NCBI GenBank assembly: GCA_002353635.1
Contig: DEKA01000047.1
Span: forward strand, 1-48,916
Reading direction: 5' to 3'
Length of the DNA stretch: 48,916 nucleotides
Source: Lachnospiraceae bacterium UBA2734
Lineage (GTDB): Bacteria; Bacillota; Clostridia; Lachnospirales; Lachnospiraceae
The translations under genes were made by a program, and so were the position numbers. The notes below the pieces were generated by a model. It searched no databases, was not told the origin of the DNA, and saw only the letters and a list, made by a program, of their open reading frames with translations. Of this stretch, positions 34,951 to 43,162 are shown one piece after another. How positions within the stretch are numbered: the first letter of the stretch is position 1; the number at the start of each line of letters is the position of its first letter.

Positions 34951-35699
34951 CAGAAGAGGAAAAGATCAGCAGACTGAATGAGATGATCAAGGGATCGGAT
35001 AATATCGTTTTCTTCGGGGGCGCCGGCGTGTCGACAGAGAGCGGCATTCCGGATTTCCGCAGCGTCGACGGCCTCTATCACCAGCAGTACGACTATCCGC
35101 CGGAGGAGATCTTAAGCCACACCTTCTATATGTCGAGGCCGGAGGAGTTCTTCCGCTTCTATAAGAACAAGATTCTTCTGCCGGCGCATAATGCAAAGCC
35201 GAACAAGGCGCACCTCAAGCTCGCGCAGTGGAGCAAAGAGGGGAAGCTCAGGGCCATTGTGACGCAGAACATCGACGGTCTGCACCAGGCGGCCGCCAGG
35301 GAAGTCAGCGCGCCGGAGGACAATATTCTTGAGCTTCACGGGAGCACGCTGCGCAACTACTGCGAGAGCTGTCATGCTTTTTATGATGTCGACTTCATGC
35401 GGAATGCAGACGGCGTGCCGAGGTGCACGAAGTGCGGCGGCAGGATCAAGCCTGATGTCGTTCTCTATGAAGAGGGCCTCAATATGGATACACTGAATCG
35501 GGCCGTGCGCGCGATCAGCGAGGCAGATGTCCTCATCATCGGCGGAACGTCCCTTGTCGTCTACCCGGCGGCCGGCCTCATCGACTACTACCGCGGGGAC
35601 AAGCTCGTCCTTATCAACAAGAGCAGCACATCGAGAGATGCGCAGGCTGATCTCGTCATTGATGACAGCATTGGAAAGGTGCTGGGGGCATTGGATTAA
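34947..35699 (+). CDS. cobB: NAD-dependent protein deacylase, sirtuin family
   Basis: Cytoplasmic Sir2 enzyme (250 residues) that removes acyl groups from lysines using NAD+. FFGGAGVSTESGIPDFRS (NAD binding), VTQNIDGLHQAA, the catalytic His in LELHGS, the structural zinc site CESC...CTKC, and GGTSLVVYPAAGL are intact. Starts within the stop of the DUF5722-like gene (ATGA), so it is translationally coupled to an exported protein. A GCGGCAG hairpin follows it. Confidence 0.94.
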   Translation: MTEEEKISRLNEMIKGSDNIVFFGGAGVSTESGIPDFRSVDGLYHQQYDYPPEEILSHTFYMSRPEEFFRFYKNKILLPAHNAKPNKAHLKLAQWSKEGKLRAIVTQNIDGLHQAAAREVSAPEDNILELHGSTLRNYCESCHAFYDVDFMRNADGVPRCTKCGGRIKPDVVLYEEGLNMDTLNRAVRAISEADVLIIGGTSLVVYPAAGLIDYYRGDKLVLINKSSTSRDAQADLVIDDSIGKVLGALD

Positions 35700-35706
35700 G
35701 AAGAGG

Positions 35707-35736
35707 GCGGCAGCAGGCGGGGACAGCTTCTGCCGC
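35707..35736 (+). terminator. Weak hairpin after the sirtuin gene
   Basis: GCGGCAG (35707-35713) pairs with CTGCCGC (35730-35736) around a 16-nt loop, without a T-run. Termination here is uncertain. Confidence 0.35.
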
Positions 35737-35839
35737 AGAACGGCGCATCTGACAATAAGCGGCGTCATTCAGGAACCGGAACGAAGATGACGCTGCTTAA
35801 CAATTATTCAAATTTACGGAAATTCTGAGCACAAATGCC

Positions 35840-35869
35840 TTGCACAGGGTTGCTCACATGTGCTAAAAT
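35840..35869 (+). promoter_or_regulatory. Promoter of the rpsF-ssb-rpsR operon
   Basis: TTGCAC (35840-35845), an 18-bp spacer, then TAAAAT (35864-35869). It predicts a leader of about 110 nt before rpsF. Confidence 0.65.
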
Positions 35870-35897
35870 TAAACTCCGTGGGATGTCCGTCCCAGAC

Positions 35898-35956
35898 GCA
35901 GCGCGAATATGGCGGCGCTGCGGCAGCAGTAATCCTTGTTCTTACACAGTTGTAAG
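35898..35956 (+). promoter_or_regulatory. Structured rpsF leader
   Basis: Two stem-loops: GCAGCGC (35898-35904) with GCGCTGC (35915-35921) around GAATATGGCG, and CTTACA with TGTAAG (35941-35956). In many bacteria the S6:S18 complex binds its own leader; this structured leader would be the place for it, but I cannot match the published motif with certainty. Confidence 0.3.
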
Positions 35957-35984
35957 AGCCAGAGACCAGAAGGAGGTAGAGCAC

Positions 35985-36275
35985 ATGAGCAAATACGAGT
36001 TAGCCGTTGTTGTGAATGCGCAGATTGATGATGAGGCAAGAGCAGCAGTAGTGAACAACTGCAAGGAGCTCGTCGAGAGATTCGGCGCTTCCAATGTAGC
36101 TGTTGACGAGAGCTGGGGCAAGAAGAAGCTTGCTTACCCGATCCAGAAGATGACCGAGGGATATTATTACTTCGTTCGCTTCGAGGCAGAAGGCTCCGCT
36201 ATCGCTGAGATCGAGAGCCGCATGCGCATTATGGACAATGTCCTCAGATATCTGTGCGTTAAGCAGGAGGCTTAA
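35985..36275 (+). CDS. rpsF: 30S ribosomal protein S6
   Basis: A 96-residue small-subunit protein that pairs with S18 on the platform. YELAVVVNAQIDDEAR and WGKKKLAYPIQKMTEGYYYFVRF are characteristic. The ATG at 35985 has AAGGAGG; the open frame back to 35835 lies in the promoter and leader. Followed 17 bp on by ssb, the standard rpsF-ssb-rpsR order. Confidence 0.97.
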   Translation: MSKYELAVVVNAQIDDEARAAVVNNCKELVERFGASNVAVDESWGKKKLAYPIQKMTEGYYYFVRFEAEGSAIAEIESRMRIMDNVLRYLCVKQEA

Positions 36276-36292
36276 CAGAAAGCAGAGGTACT

Positions 36293-36778
36293 ATGAATAA
36301 GGTAGTCCTGATGGGACGTCTGACAAGAGATCCCGATGTCCGCTATACATCCGGTGAGAATACAATGGCCGTGGCAAGATATACGCTTGCCGTAGACAGA
36401 AGAAGAAGCCGCAGCAATGCGGACGGCCAGACCGCCGATTTTATTTCCTGTGTCGCCTTTGGCAAGTCCGGCGAGTTCGCCGAGAAGTACCTGCACAAGG
36501 GAACAAAGATCTGCCTCTCCGGCAGAATCCAGACAGGGAGCTACACGAACAAAGACGGGGTTAAGGTCTACACGACAGATGTCGTGGTTGAGGATCAGGA
36601 ATTCGCAGAGAGCAAGAACGCACAGACGAGCGGCCCTGACTATTCCGGCTATCCGGACAGCAGACAGAGCGCACCGGCGCAGCGCCCGAGCTCTTCCTCC
36701 AGCGAGAAACCTTCAGGGACAGTGGATGGCTTCATGAATATTCCGGACGGAATTGATGAAGAACTGCCCTTTGCATGA
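36293..36778 (+). CDS. ssb: Single-stranded DNA-binding protein
   Basis: A 161-residue OB-fold protein that coats ssDNA during replication and repair. OB domain at residues 1-105 (MNKVVLMGRLTRDPDVRYT, FGKSGEFAEKYLHKG), a Gln/Ser/Pro-rich linker, and an acidic tip ending DEELPFA, a variant of the usual DDDIPF that recruits partner proteins. Located between rpsF and rpsR. Confidence 0.96.
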   Translation: MNKVVLMGRLTRDPDVRYTSGENTMAVARYTLAVDRRRSRSNADGQTADFISCVAFGKSGEFAEKYLHKGTKICLSGRIQTGSYTNKDGVKVYTTDVVVEDQEFAESKNAQTSGPDYSGYPDSRQSAPAQRPSSSSSEKPSGTVDGFMNIPDGIDEELPFA

Positions 36779-36881
36779 TCAGTACCTGAGAATGGGTGAC
36801 AGACAGTGAGTGGTCTGCGGCAGGAATGCGGCAGACATTGAATTGCAGAAAGGATCCGGCAGGGTCCTTCGGGAGGCAATA

Positions 36882-37148
36882 ATGGCTTTCAATAAAGAGA
36901 ACGGCGGCGAGAACAAGCCCTTCAGACGTAAAGGAAACTTCCACAGAAAGAGAAAGGTATGCGTTTTCTGCGGAAAGGACAGCACAATCGATTATAAGGA
37001 CGCAGCGAAGCTGCGCAAGTACATCTCTGAGGGAGGAAAGATCCTTCCCAGAAGAATCACAGGTACATGCGCTACTCACCAGAGAGCACTTACAGTAGCG
37101 ATCAAGAGAGCACGTCACCTTGCGATCCTTCCTTACACAGAGAGATAA
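36882..37148 (+). CDS. rpsR: 30S ribosomal protein S18, zinc-binding form
   Basis: An 88-residue protein that pairs with S6. KVCVFCGKD together with CATHQR forms the zinc-ribbon set of the C+ type. YKDAAKLRKYISEGGKILPRRITG is the conserved core. The ATG at 36882 has GGGAGG; 103 bp separate it from ssb, and an AAGGATCC-GGCA-GGGTCCTT hairpin lies directly ahead of the RBS. A strong terminator follows. Confidence 0.97.
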   Translation: MAFNKENGGENKPFRRKGNFHRKRKVCVFCGKDSTIDYKDAAKLRKYISEGGKILPRRITGTCATHQRALTVAIKRARHLAILPYTER

Positions 37149-37171
37149 TCAGTCTGCACGGACTGGTGGTA

Positions 37172-37204
37172 AGAACCCCCGGCGGTTATTCCGCCGGGGG
37201 TTCT
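37172..37204 (+). terminator. Terminator of the rpsF-ssb-rpsR operon
   Basis: A 14-bp perfect GC-rich stem (37172-37185 with 37191-37204), loop TTATT, followed by GTGTTA; the 3' arm ends in TTCT. Confidence 0.85.
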
Positions 37205-37230
37205 GTGTTAATGCAGTTTCTATCCGTGAA

Positions 37231-37239
37231 TGATATAAT
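37231..37239 (+). promoter_or_regulatory. Extended -10 promoter before gdpP
   Basis: TGATATAAT: a perfect TATAAT (37234-37239) with the TGN extension. No good -35 is seen. A leader of about 135 nt precedes gdpP. Confidence 0.6.
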
Positions 37240-37380
37240 ATACTAGTATGTCTTTACATACCCGCATAATCCGGCGGGAGTATGATCTCTGCGCAAAGAC
37301 TGCTTAAGCGCTTTGGCCGGACGGATTACCGGATGAAAGCGTGCTCTGCGCACAGAAATTTTCCGCAAAGGGAACAGGAA

Positions 37381-39429
37381 ATGGAGAACAACCGGATAAA
37401 ACTGAAGGGGCGGATAGCGGCCTATTACGGCGCGCCGCTCCGCCTCGGCTTTCTGTTGATTCTGGTCAACATACTGATCTATTTTGTCAGCTGGCCGTCT
37501 GGCATCGTTCTGTCGGTCTTTCTGATCGCTTATTTTATCATCGTCGGTGCACTCTATCTGCAGAGCAGGCCCATCCTGATCAATGAGATGGTGAGCTTCG
37601 CCACCGAGTACGGGCAGGTACAGCGCAAGCTTCTGAAGAATCTGGATCTGCCCTACGCCATCCTTGATGATACCGGGCGCATCATCTGGACGAACTATGC
37701 CTTCGACAGCATCGTACAGGGTGGGAAGGTCCAGAAAAAGTCCATCACCTCTGTCTTTCCGACGCTGACCAGGGATATTTTCCCGAAATCTGACGACGAT
37801 GTGAAGCTCTTCGTCAACTACGGCAGCAGCAACTACCGTGTGGAGATGAAGAGAATCCCGCTCGATCAGTCTGTGGCGGACAGCGACATCATCGACGGGA
37901 GTGAAAAGGCGGGAGCGCTCATCGCGCTCTATCTCTTTGATGAGACGGCTGTGCGTCTTGCCATTCAGGAGGTTGACGACCAGAGCGTTGTCATCGGCTT
38001 CATCTACATGGACAACTACGAGGAGGCGCTGGATTCCGTAGAGGACGTGCGCAGGTCTCTCCTGACTGCCCTCATCGACAGAAAGGTGAACAAGTACATT
38101 TCCTCTGTGGACGGCATCTGCAGCAAGATCGAGAAGGACAAATACCTGATTATCCTGCGAAAGAAGGCGCTTCGTCAGCTACAGGAGGCGCACTTCGAGC
38201 TCCTCTCTGATGTAAAGACAGTCAACATCGGCAACCAGATGGCGATCACGCTGAGCATCGGCGTGGGCCTGGACGGCCTCACCTATGCGCAGAACTACGA
38301 ATTCGCACGCAACGCCATCGACCTGGCCCTCGGCAGAGGCGGCGATCAGGCGGTCGTCAAGCTCCCGGATAATATCATCTATTACGGCGGCAAGACGCAG
38401 CAGGTGGAGAAGAACACGCGCGTCAAGGCGAGGGTCAAGGCGCAGGCACTCAAGGAGATTCTGTCGGGAAGAGACTCTGTCTTCATCATGGGACACAGAA
38501 TCGGCGACATCGACTGCTTCGGTGCCGCGATCGGCATCTACCGCGCGGCGCGCACGATGAACAAGGAGGCGCACATCGTTCTGAACGATGTGTCGACATC
38601 GCTCCAGCCGGTGGTTGATCTCTTCCGCGGCAACCCCGACTATCCGGCTGATCTCTTCTATGACAGTCAGACGGCCATCGAGAAGGTGACCGGCAACTCG
38701 GCACTCGTCGTCGTGGATGTCAATAAGCCCAGCATCACGGAGTGTCCGGAGCTCCTGCGCCTGTGCAAGTCGATCATCGTCCTCGACCACCACAGGCAGG
38801 GGACAGAGACGATTGAAAATGCAACGCTCTCGTACGTAGAGGCCTATGCCTCCAGCACCTGCGAGATGGTGTCGGAGATTCTTCAGTACATCGGCGACAA
38901 CGTGAAGATCCGGCAGGAAGAGGCGGACGCCATGTACGCGGGCATTGTCATTGATACGGACAGTTTTCAGAGCAAGACGGGCGTGCGCACCTTCGAGGCC
39001 GCTGCCTTCCTTCGAAGAAACGGCGCGGATGTCACAAGGGTCCGCAAGCTCTTCCGCGAGGACGCGCTGGAGTACAAGGCAAAGGCAGATGCCGTCTCAC
39101 AGGCGGAGATTTACAGGAACTGCTATGCGATTTCCATCTGTCCGGGCCAGGGAATTCAGAGCCCCACAATTGTGGGTGCGCAGGCGGCGAATGAGCTGCT
39201 CAATATCAAGGGCGTGCGCGCGAGCTTCGTGCTGACGGAGTACCAGAACCAGATTTTCATAAGCGCAAGATCCATCGATGAGGTGAATGTGCAGCTGATC
39301 ATGGAGCGCCTTGGCGGCGGCGGACACATGAACATCGCAGGCTGCCAGATGACGGACGTATCTCTTGCGGAGGCGATCGGCGTGCTCAAGCACACGATCG
39401 ACGCGATGATCGATGACGGAGAGCTGTAA
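37381..39429 (+). CDS. gdpP: Cyclic-di-AMP phosphodiesterase GdpP
   Basis: Membrane-bound hydrolase of c-di-AMP (682 residues). Two N-terminal membrane helices (about 20-70) are followed by a PAS-like domain (LPYAILDDTGRIIWTN, about 90-170), a degenerate GGDEF domain (about 190-300, no intact GGDEF), and DHH (GHRIGDIDCFG, and LDHHR with Asp469-His471) plus DHHA1 (GGGGHMNIAG) domains that carry catalysis. The ATG at 37381 follows AGGGAACAGGAA; the open frame back to 37282 is in the leader. It precedes rplI-dnaB, the conserved Bacillota arrangement. Confidence 0.95.
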   Translation: MENNRIKLKGRIAAYYGAPLRLGFLLILVNILIYFVSWPSGIVLSVFLIAYFIIVGALYLQSRPILINEMVSFATEYGQVQRKLLKNLDLPYAILDDTGRIIWTNYAFDSIVQGGKVQKKSITSVFPTLTRDIFPKSDDDVKLFVNYGSSNYRVEMKRIPLDQSVADSDIIDGSEKAGALIALYLFDETAVRLAIQEVDDQSVVIGFIYMDNYEEALDSVEDVRRSLLTALIDRKVNKYISSVDGICSKIEKDKYLIILRKKALRQLQEAHFELLSDVKTVNIGNQMAITLSIGVGLDGLTYAQNYEFARNAIDLALGRGGDQAVVKLPDNIIYYGGKTQQVEKNTRVKARVKAQALKEILSGRDSVFIMGHRIGDIDCFGAAIGIYRAARTMNKEAHIVLNDVSTSLQPVVDLFRGNPDYPADLFYDSQTAIEKVTGNSALVVVDVNKPSITECPELLRLCKSIIVLDHHRQGTETIENATLSYVEAYASSTCEMVSEILQYIGDNVKIRQEEADAMYAGIVIDTDSFQSKTGVRTFEAAAFLRRNGADVTRVRKLFREDALEYKAKADAVSQAEIYRNCYAISICPGQGIQSPTIVGAQAANELLNIKGVRASFVLTEYQNQIFISARSIDEVNVQLIMERLGGGGHMNIAGCQMTDVSLAEAIGVLKHTIDAMIDDGEL

Positions 39430-39460
39430 CAGAAGTTAAAGGAAAGAACCTGATCCCATC

Positions 39461-39513
39461 GGTGAAACCGCATTCGCGGATTTCACCTCGGGGTGCCGCA
39501 AAGAACGCGGCAC
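39461..39513 (+). repeat. Palindromic intergenic repeat, copy B (before rplI)
   Basis: GGTGAAACCGC-ATTC-GCGG-A-TTTCACC (39461-39487) is a near-perfect stem-loop, followed by a second one: GTGCCGC (39493-39499) with GCGGCAC (39507-39513). It ends 13 nt before the rplI ATG, exactly as copy A does before livH. Confidence 0.8.
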
Positions 39514-39526
39514 AGAAAGGAAAATT

Positions 39527-39973
39527 ATGAAGGTAATTTTATTACAGGATGTAAAGTCTCTCGGCAAAAAGGGAGAGATCGTAAATGTCAGCGACGGCTA
39601 TGCGCGCAACTATGTGCTGCCGAAGAAGGTGGGTGTAGAGGCAACGGATAAGAATAAGAATGAGCTGCGCCTGCAGCAGAAGCACGAGGAGAAGCTCGCA
39701 GCGGAGAGACTGGCAGAGGCAAAGGAGCTCGCACAGAAGATCGCAGGTCTCAAGATCACTGTGAAGATGAAGAAGGGCGAGGGAGACCGCGTATTCGGCT
39801 CTGTCTCCTCCAAGGAGATCGCCGAGGCAGCAAAGAAGCAGCATGATCTTGACATCGACAAGAAAAAGATTGTGCTGGATGCGCCGATCCGCTCCTTTGG
39901 CATGCATGAAGTGCCGATCAAGCTTCATCCGCAGGTGACGGGCACGCTGTACGTGCTGGTGCAGGAGGCCTGA
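39527..39973 (+). CDS. rplI: 50S ribosomal protein L9
   Basis: A 148-residue two-domain large-subunit protein. MKVILLQDVKSLGKKGEIV with VSDGYARNYVLPKK is the N-terminal rRNA-binding domain, followed by the long linking helix and the C-terminal domain. RBS AAAGGAAAA sits immediately after repeat copy B. dnaB follows 25 bp on. Confidence 0.97.
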   Translation: MKVILLQDVKSLGKKGEIVNVSDGYARNYVLPKKVGVEATDKNKNELRLQQKHEEKLAAERLAEAKELAQKIAGLKITVKMKKGEGDRVFGSVSSKEIAEAAKKQHDLDIDKKKIVLDAPIRSFGMHEVPIKLHPQVTGTLYVLVQEA

Positions 39974-39998
39974 GCGGCATTTTCCAAAGTTATAAACT

Positions 39999-41366
39999 AT
40001 GGCAGAAGACAACGCAGTAAAAAGAATAATGCCGCACAGCCTCGATGCGGAGATGTCTGTCATTGGCGCCATGCTCATGGACCAGCAGGCAATCAGCACG
40101 GCGATGGAGATTTTGTCGCCGGACGATTTCTATTCCCGCCAGTACGGCATCATGTTCGAGACGATCACAGATCTTGAGCGGGCCGGCATGGCGGTGGACC
40201 CGGTGACCCTGCAGGCAAAGCTCAAGGAGAAGAACCTTCCCCCGGAGACTTACAGCACGGAGGCAATCGCCTCCCTGATCGCACAGGTGCCGACCTCGGC
40301 GAATGTGGCCTCCTATGCGCGGATTGTCGCGGACAAATCCATGCTGCGCCGCCTCATCCGCATGAATGAGGACATCGCAAACGAGGCGTACATGGAGCAG
40401 GACCCTCCGGAGAAGATTCTGGAGAAGGCGGAGGAGGATGTTTTCAGGCTCTCAGAGAAGAGAAACGCCTCCGACTTCGTACCGATCAGGCAGATCGTGC
40501 TGAATGCGATGCGAAAGATCGAGATCGCCTCGCAGATGTCCGGGAACATCACGGGTGTCGCAACAGGATTTACGGATCTTGATGCCAAGACGGCCGGGCT
40601 TCAGCCCTCGGACCTCATTCTTCTGGCGGCAAGACCCTCTATGGGCAAGACGGCCCTCGCACTCAATATTGCGGAATACGTGGGTGTAAGATGCGCCAAA
40701 CATGTGGCGATCTTCTCTCTCGAGATGGCGAAGGAGCAGCTCGTCACCCGTCTCTTCTCAATGGATTCACACGTGGATTCCCAGAAGATCAGAACGGGAG
40801 ATCTGAGCGACGGCGAGTGGGGAAGTGTGCTCGAGAGTGCGGGCACGATCGGCGAGAGCGGACTGATCATAGATGATACGCCTGCCATTACTGTGGCGGC
40901 GCTGCGCTCCAAGTGCCTGAAATTCAAGATGGATATGGGGCTCGATCTCGTCATCATTGACTATCTGCAGCTCATGACGGGCTCGGGCGGACGCAGCAGT
41001 GATTCAAGGCAGCAGGAGATCTCCGAGATTTCGAGGTCCCTGAAGGCGCTCGCGAGGGAGCTGAATGTGCCTGTGATCGCACTCTCACAGCTCTCGCGTG
41101 CCGTGGAGCAGCGCCCTGACAAAAGGCCTATGCTCTCCGACCTTCGTGAGTCTGGCGCCATCGAGCAGGATGCCGACGTCGTTATGTTCATCTACCGCGA
41201 TGAGTATTACCACCCGGACACAGAGGACAAGGGTATTGCCGAGGTGATCATTGCAAAGCAGAGAAACGGCCCTGTAGGCAAGGTGCAGCTCAAGTGGCTG
41301 GCGGATCTGACAAAGTTCGCCAACCTCGCATCGCCTCAGCAGAGCTCGCAGGGACCGGCTGCTTAA
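39999..41366 (+). CDS. dnaB: Replicative DNA helicase DnaB
   Basis: Hexameric helicase of the replication fork (455 residues). The N-terminal primase-interacting domain (PHSLDAEMSVIGAML) is followed by the RecA-type motor: ARPSMGKTALALNIA (Walker A), SLEMAKEQLVTR, LDLVIIDYLQLM (Walker B), and ALSQLSRAVEQRPDKRP. Final residues are Ser/Gln-rich. No intein is present. Standard position after rplI; the ABC exporter gene starts 41 bp later. Confidence 0.97.
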   Translation: MAEDNAVKRIMPHSLDAEMSVIGAMLMDQQAISTAMEILSPDDFYSRQYGIMFETITDLERAGMAVDPVTLQAKLKEKNLPPETYSTEAIASLIAQVPTSANVASYARIVADKSMLRRLIRMNEDIANEAYMEQDPPEKILEKAEEDVFRLSEKRNASDFVPIRQIVLNAMRKIEIASQMSGNITGVATGFTDLDAKTAGLQPSDLILLAARPSMGKTALALNIAEYVGVRCAKHVAIFSLEMAKEQLVTRLFSMDSHVDSQKIRTGDLSDGEWGSVLESAGTIGESGLIIDDTPAITVAALRSKCLKFKMDMGLDLVIIDYLQLMTGSGGRSSDSRQQEISEISRSLKALARELNVPVIALSQLSRAVEQRPDKRPMLSDLRESGAIEQDADVVMFIYRDEYYHPDTEDKGIAEVIIAKQRNGPVGKVQLKWLADLTKFANLASPQQSSQGPAA

Positions 41367-41407
41367 GCGGAGCGCTTGCAGCAGTCCGTCATCTTTTAGG
41401 AAGGCCT

Positions 41408-43162
41408 ATGAAATTATTCAGAAAACTGTATCACGCCCTGACGAAAAGACAGCAGCACGTCATGGTGATTCTCTTCATCATGATGCTCATCGGCGCGTGG
41501 CTCGAGACGATCGGCACATCTCTTATTCTTCCCCTGATCACGGCGGCGACGGCCCCGGAGTCCATCGAGGGGAACAAGTACATGCGCAGGATCAACGAGT
41601 TCTTCCATCTGCAGAGTGTGAACCAGTTCCTCGTGATGGTCGTCATTGCGCTGATCATTGTCTATATTGTGAAGAATATCTACCTGTTCTTCATGTACTA
41701 CTGCCAGTACAGATTTGTGTACAACGGCCAGTACAATACATCCAGGGCTATTTTCAAGGAATATGTGCACAGGCCGTATGAGTTCTTTCTCGACGCCAGC
41801 ACACCTGTTGTGATGCGCAATATCGTCAGCGATGTCAACGGCACCTACAACCTGGTTCTGACATATCTGCAGCTGTTCACGGAGCTCACGGTCTTCATCT
41901 TCCTTGTTCTCCTCTCCTTCGTTGTCAACCCTGTCATGACGGTTGTGATGGGCGGCATCATCGCGCTGTTCATGCTCATCAACAAGAAGGTCTTCGCGCC
42001 GCTCCTTCGCCGTTACGGCCATGAGGTGCAGCAGAACAACGCACTCGTTACGAAGTGGCTCATGCAGGCGATGAACGGCATGAAGGAGACGAAGGTACTG
42101 AACAAGGAGTATTACTTCGTCACGCAGTATGAGCGAAGTGCAGGGCGCCTGAACCAGATCCAGCAGTTCCAGAGCACGCTCTCCAATGTACCGCGCCTGA
42201 GCATCGAGACGATCATGATTGTCGGCATCCTCGCTATGATGGGGGTCTTCCTGAGCACGGGCAGTGAGTACGGCACCGGCAATATGATCGGCCAGGTGGG
42301 CGTCCTTGCGATGGTGGCGATCAGAATCATGCCGAGTGCGAACCGCATGGTACAGTCCTTCAACAACATCGCCTATTATGAACCTGCCTTTTTGGACGTC
42401 GAAGACATTATCATCCGCTCGCACGAACTCCATGTGCAGGATATGTATGAAAATGAGGAAAAGGCCGATCCCATCCCCTTCCGTAAGGAAGTGCAGATGG
42501 AGCAGGTAACGTACCGTTATCCCGGGACCGACAGAGATATCCTGAAGGATGCGGACCTGACAATTCCGATCGGCAAGTCCATAGGCCTCATAGGTCCCTC
42601 CGGCGCCGGCAAGTCGACGACGGTGGATATTCTGCTGGGGCTTCTGCGGCCTACATCGGGAAAGGTCACTGTTGATGGTTTTGACATCCAGCAGAATCTT
42701 CCCGGGTGGTATAAGGATATCGGCTATGTGCCGCAGATGATGTTCATGCTCGACGACAGCATCCGCAGGAATGTGGCATACGGCGTGCCGGATGATGAGA
42801 TCGATGACGAGCGCGTCTGGGCGGTACTCAAGGAGGCGCAGATCGATGATTATGTGCGCAGCCAGCCGCACGGCCTGGATTCGAGCATAGGAGAGCGCGG
42901 CATCCGCATCTCCGGCGGTCAGAGACAGAGAATCGGGATCGCGAGGGCCCTCTACAACGACCCGCAGATTATGATCTTTGATGAGGCGACGTCAGCCCTC
43001 GACAATGATACGGAGTCGGCCATCATGGATGCCATAGAGAAGCTCCACGGCAAAAAGACGCTCATCATCGTTGCCCACCGCCTGACCACCATCCACAACT
43101 GCGACGCTGTGTACAAAGTAGATGAGCAGGGCTTTACGCTGCAGCCGAAGGGATCCTACTGA
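41408..43162 (+). CDS. PglK-like ABC exporter (lipid-linked oligosaccharide flippase type)
   Basis: Half-transporter of 584 residues: six membrane helices (about residues 1-320) fused to an ATPase. Walker A GPSGAGKST, signature ISGGQRQRIGIARAL, Walker B IMIFDEATSALD and the switch His in IIVAHRLTT are intact. Opening residues (KLYHALTKRQQHVM, then SLILPLITA) and the YRFVYNGQYNTSRAIF stretch resemble PglK of Campylobacter, which flips lipid-linked oligosaccharides. Start ATG behind AGGAAGG. Its stop overlaps the ATG of a polytopic GT-C-like protein, supporting a role in envelope glycans; drug export is the alternative. Confidence 0.8.
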   Translation: MKLFRKLYHALTKRQQHVMVILFIMMLIGAWLETIGTSLILPLITAATAPESIEGNKYMRRINEFFHLQSVNQFLVMVVIALIIVYIVKNIYLFFMYYCQYRFVYNGQYNTSRAIFKEYVHRPYEFFLDASTPVVMRNIVSDVNGTYNLVLTYLQLFTELTVFIFLVLLSFVVNPVMTVVMGGIIALFMLINKKVFAPLLRRYGHEVQQNNALVTKWLMQAMNGMKETKVLNKEYYFVTQYERSAGRLNQIQQFQSTLSNVPRLSIETIMIVGILAMMGVFLSTGSEYGTGNMIGQVGVLAMVAIRIMPSANRMVQSFNNIAYYEPAFLDVEDIIIRSHELHVQDMYENEEKADPIPFRKEVQMEQVTYRYPGTDRDILKDADLTIPIGKSIGLIGPSGAGKSTTVDILLGLLRPTSGKVTVDGFDIQQNLPGWYKDIGYVPQMMFMLDDSIRRNVAYGVPDDEIDDERVWAVLKEAQIDDYVRSQPHGLDSSIGERGIRISGGQRQRIGIARALYNDPQIMIFDEATSALDNDTESAIMDAIEKLHGKKTLIIVAHRLTTIHNCDAVYKVDEQGFTLQPKGSY

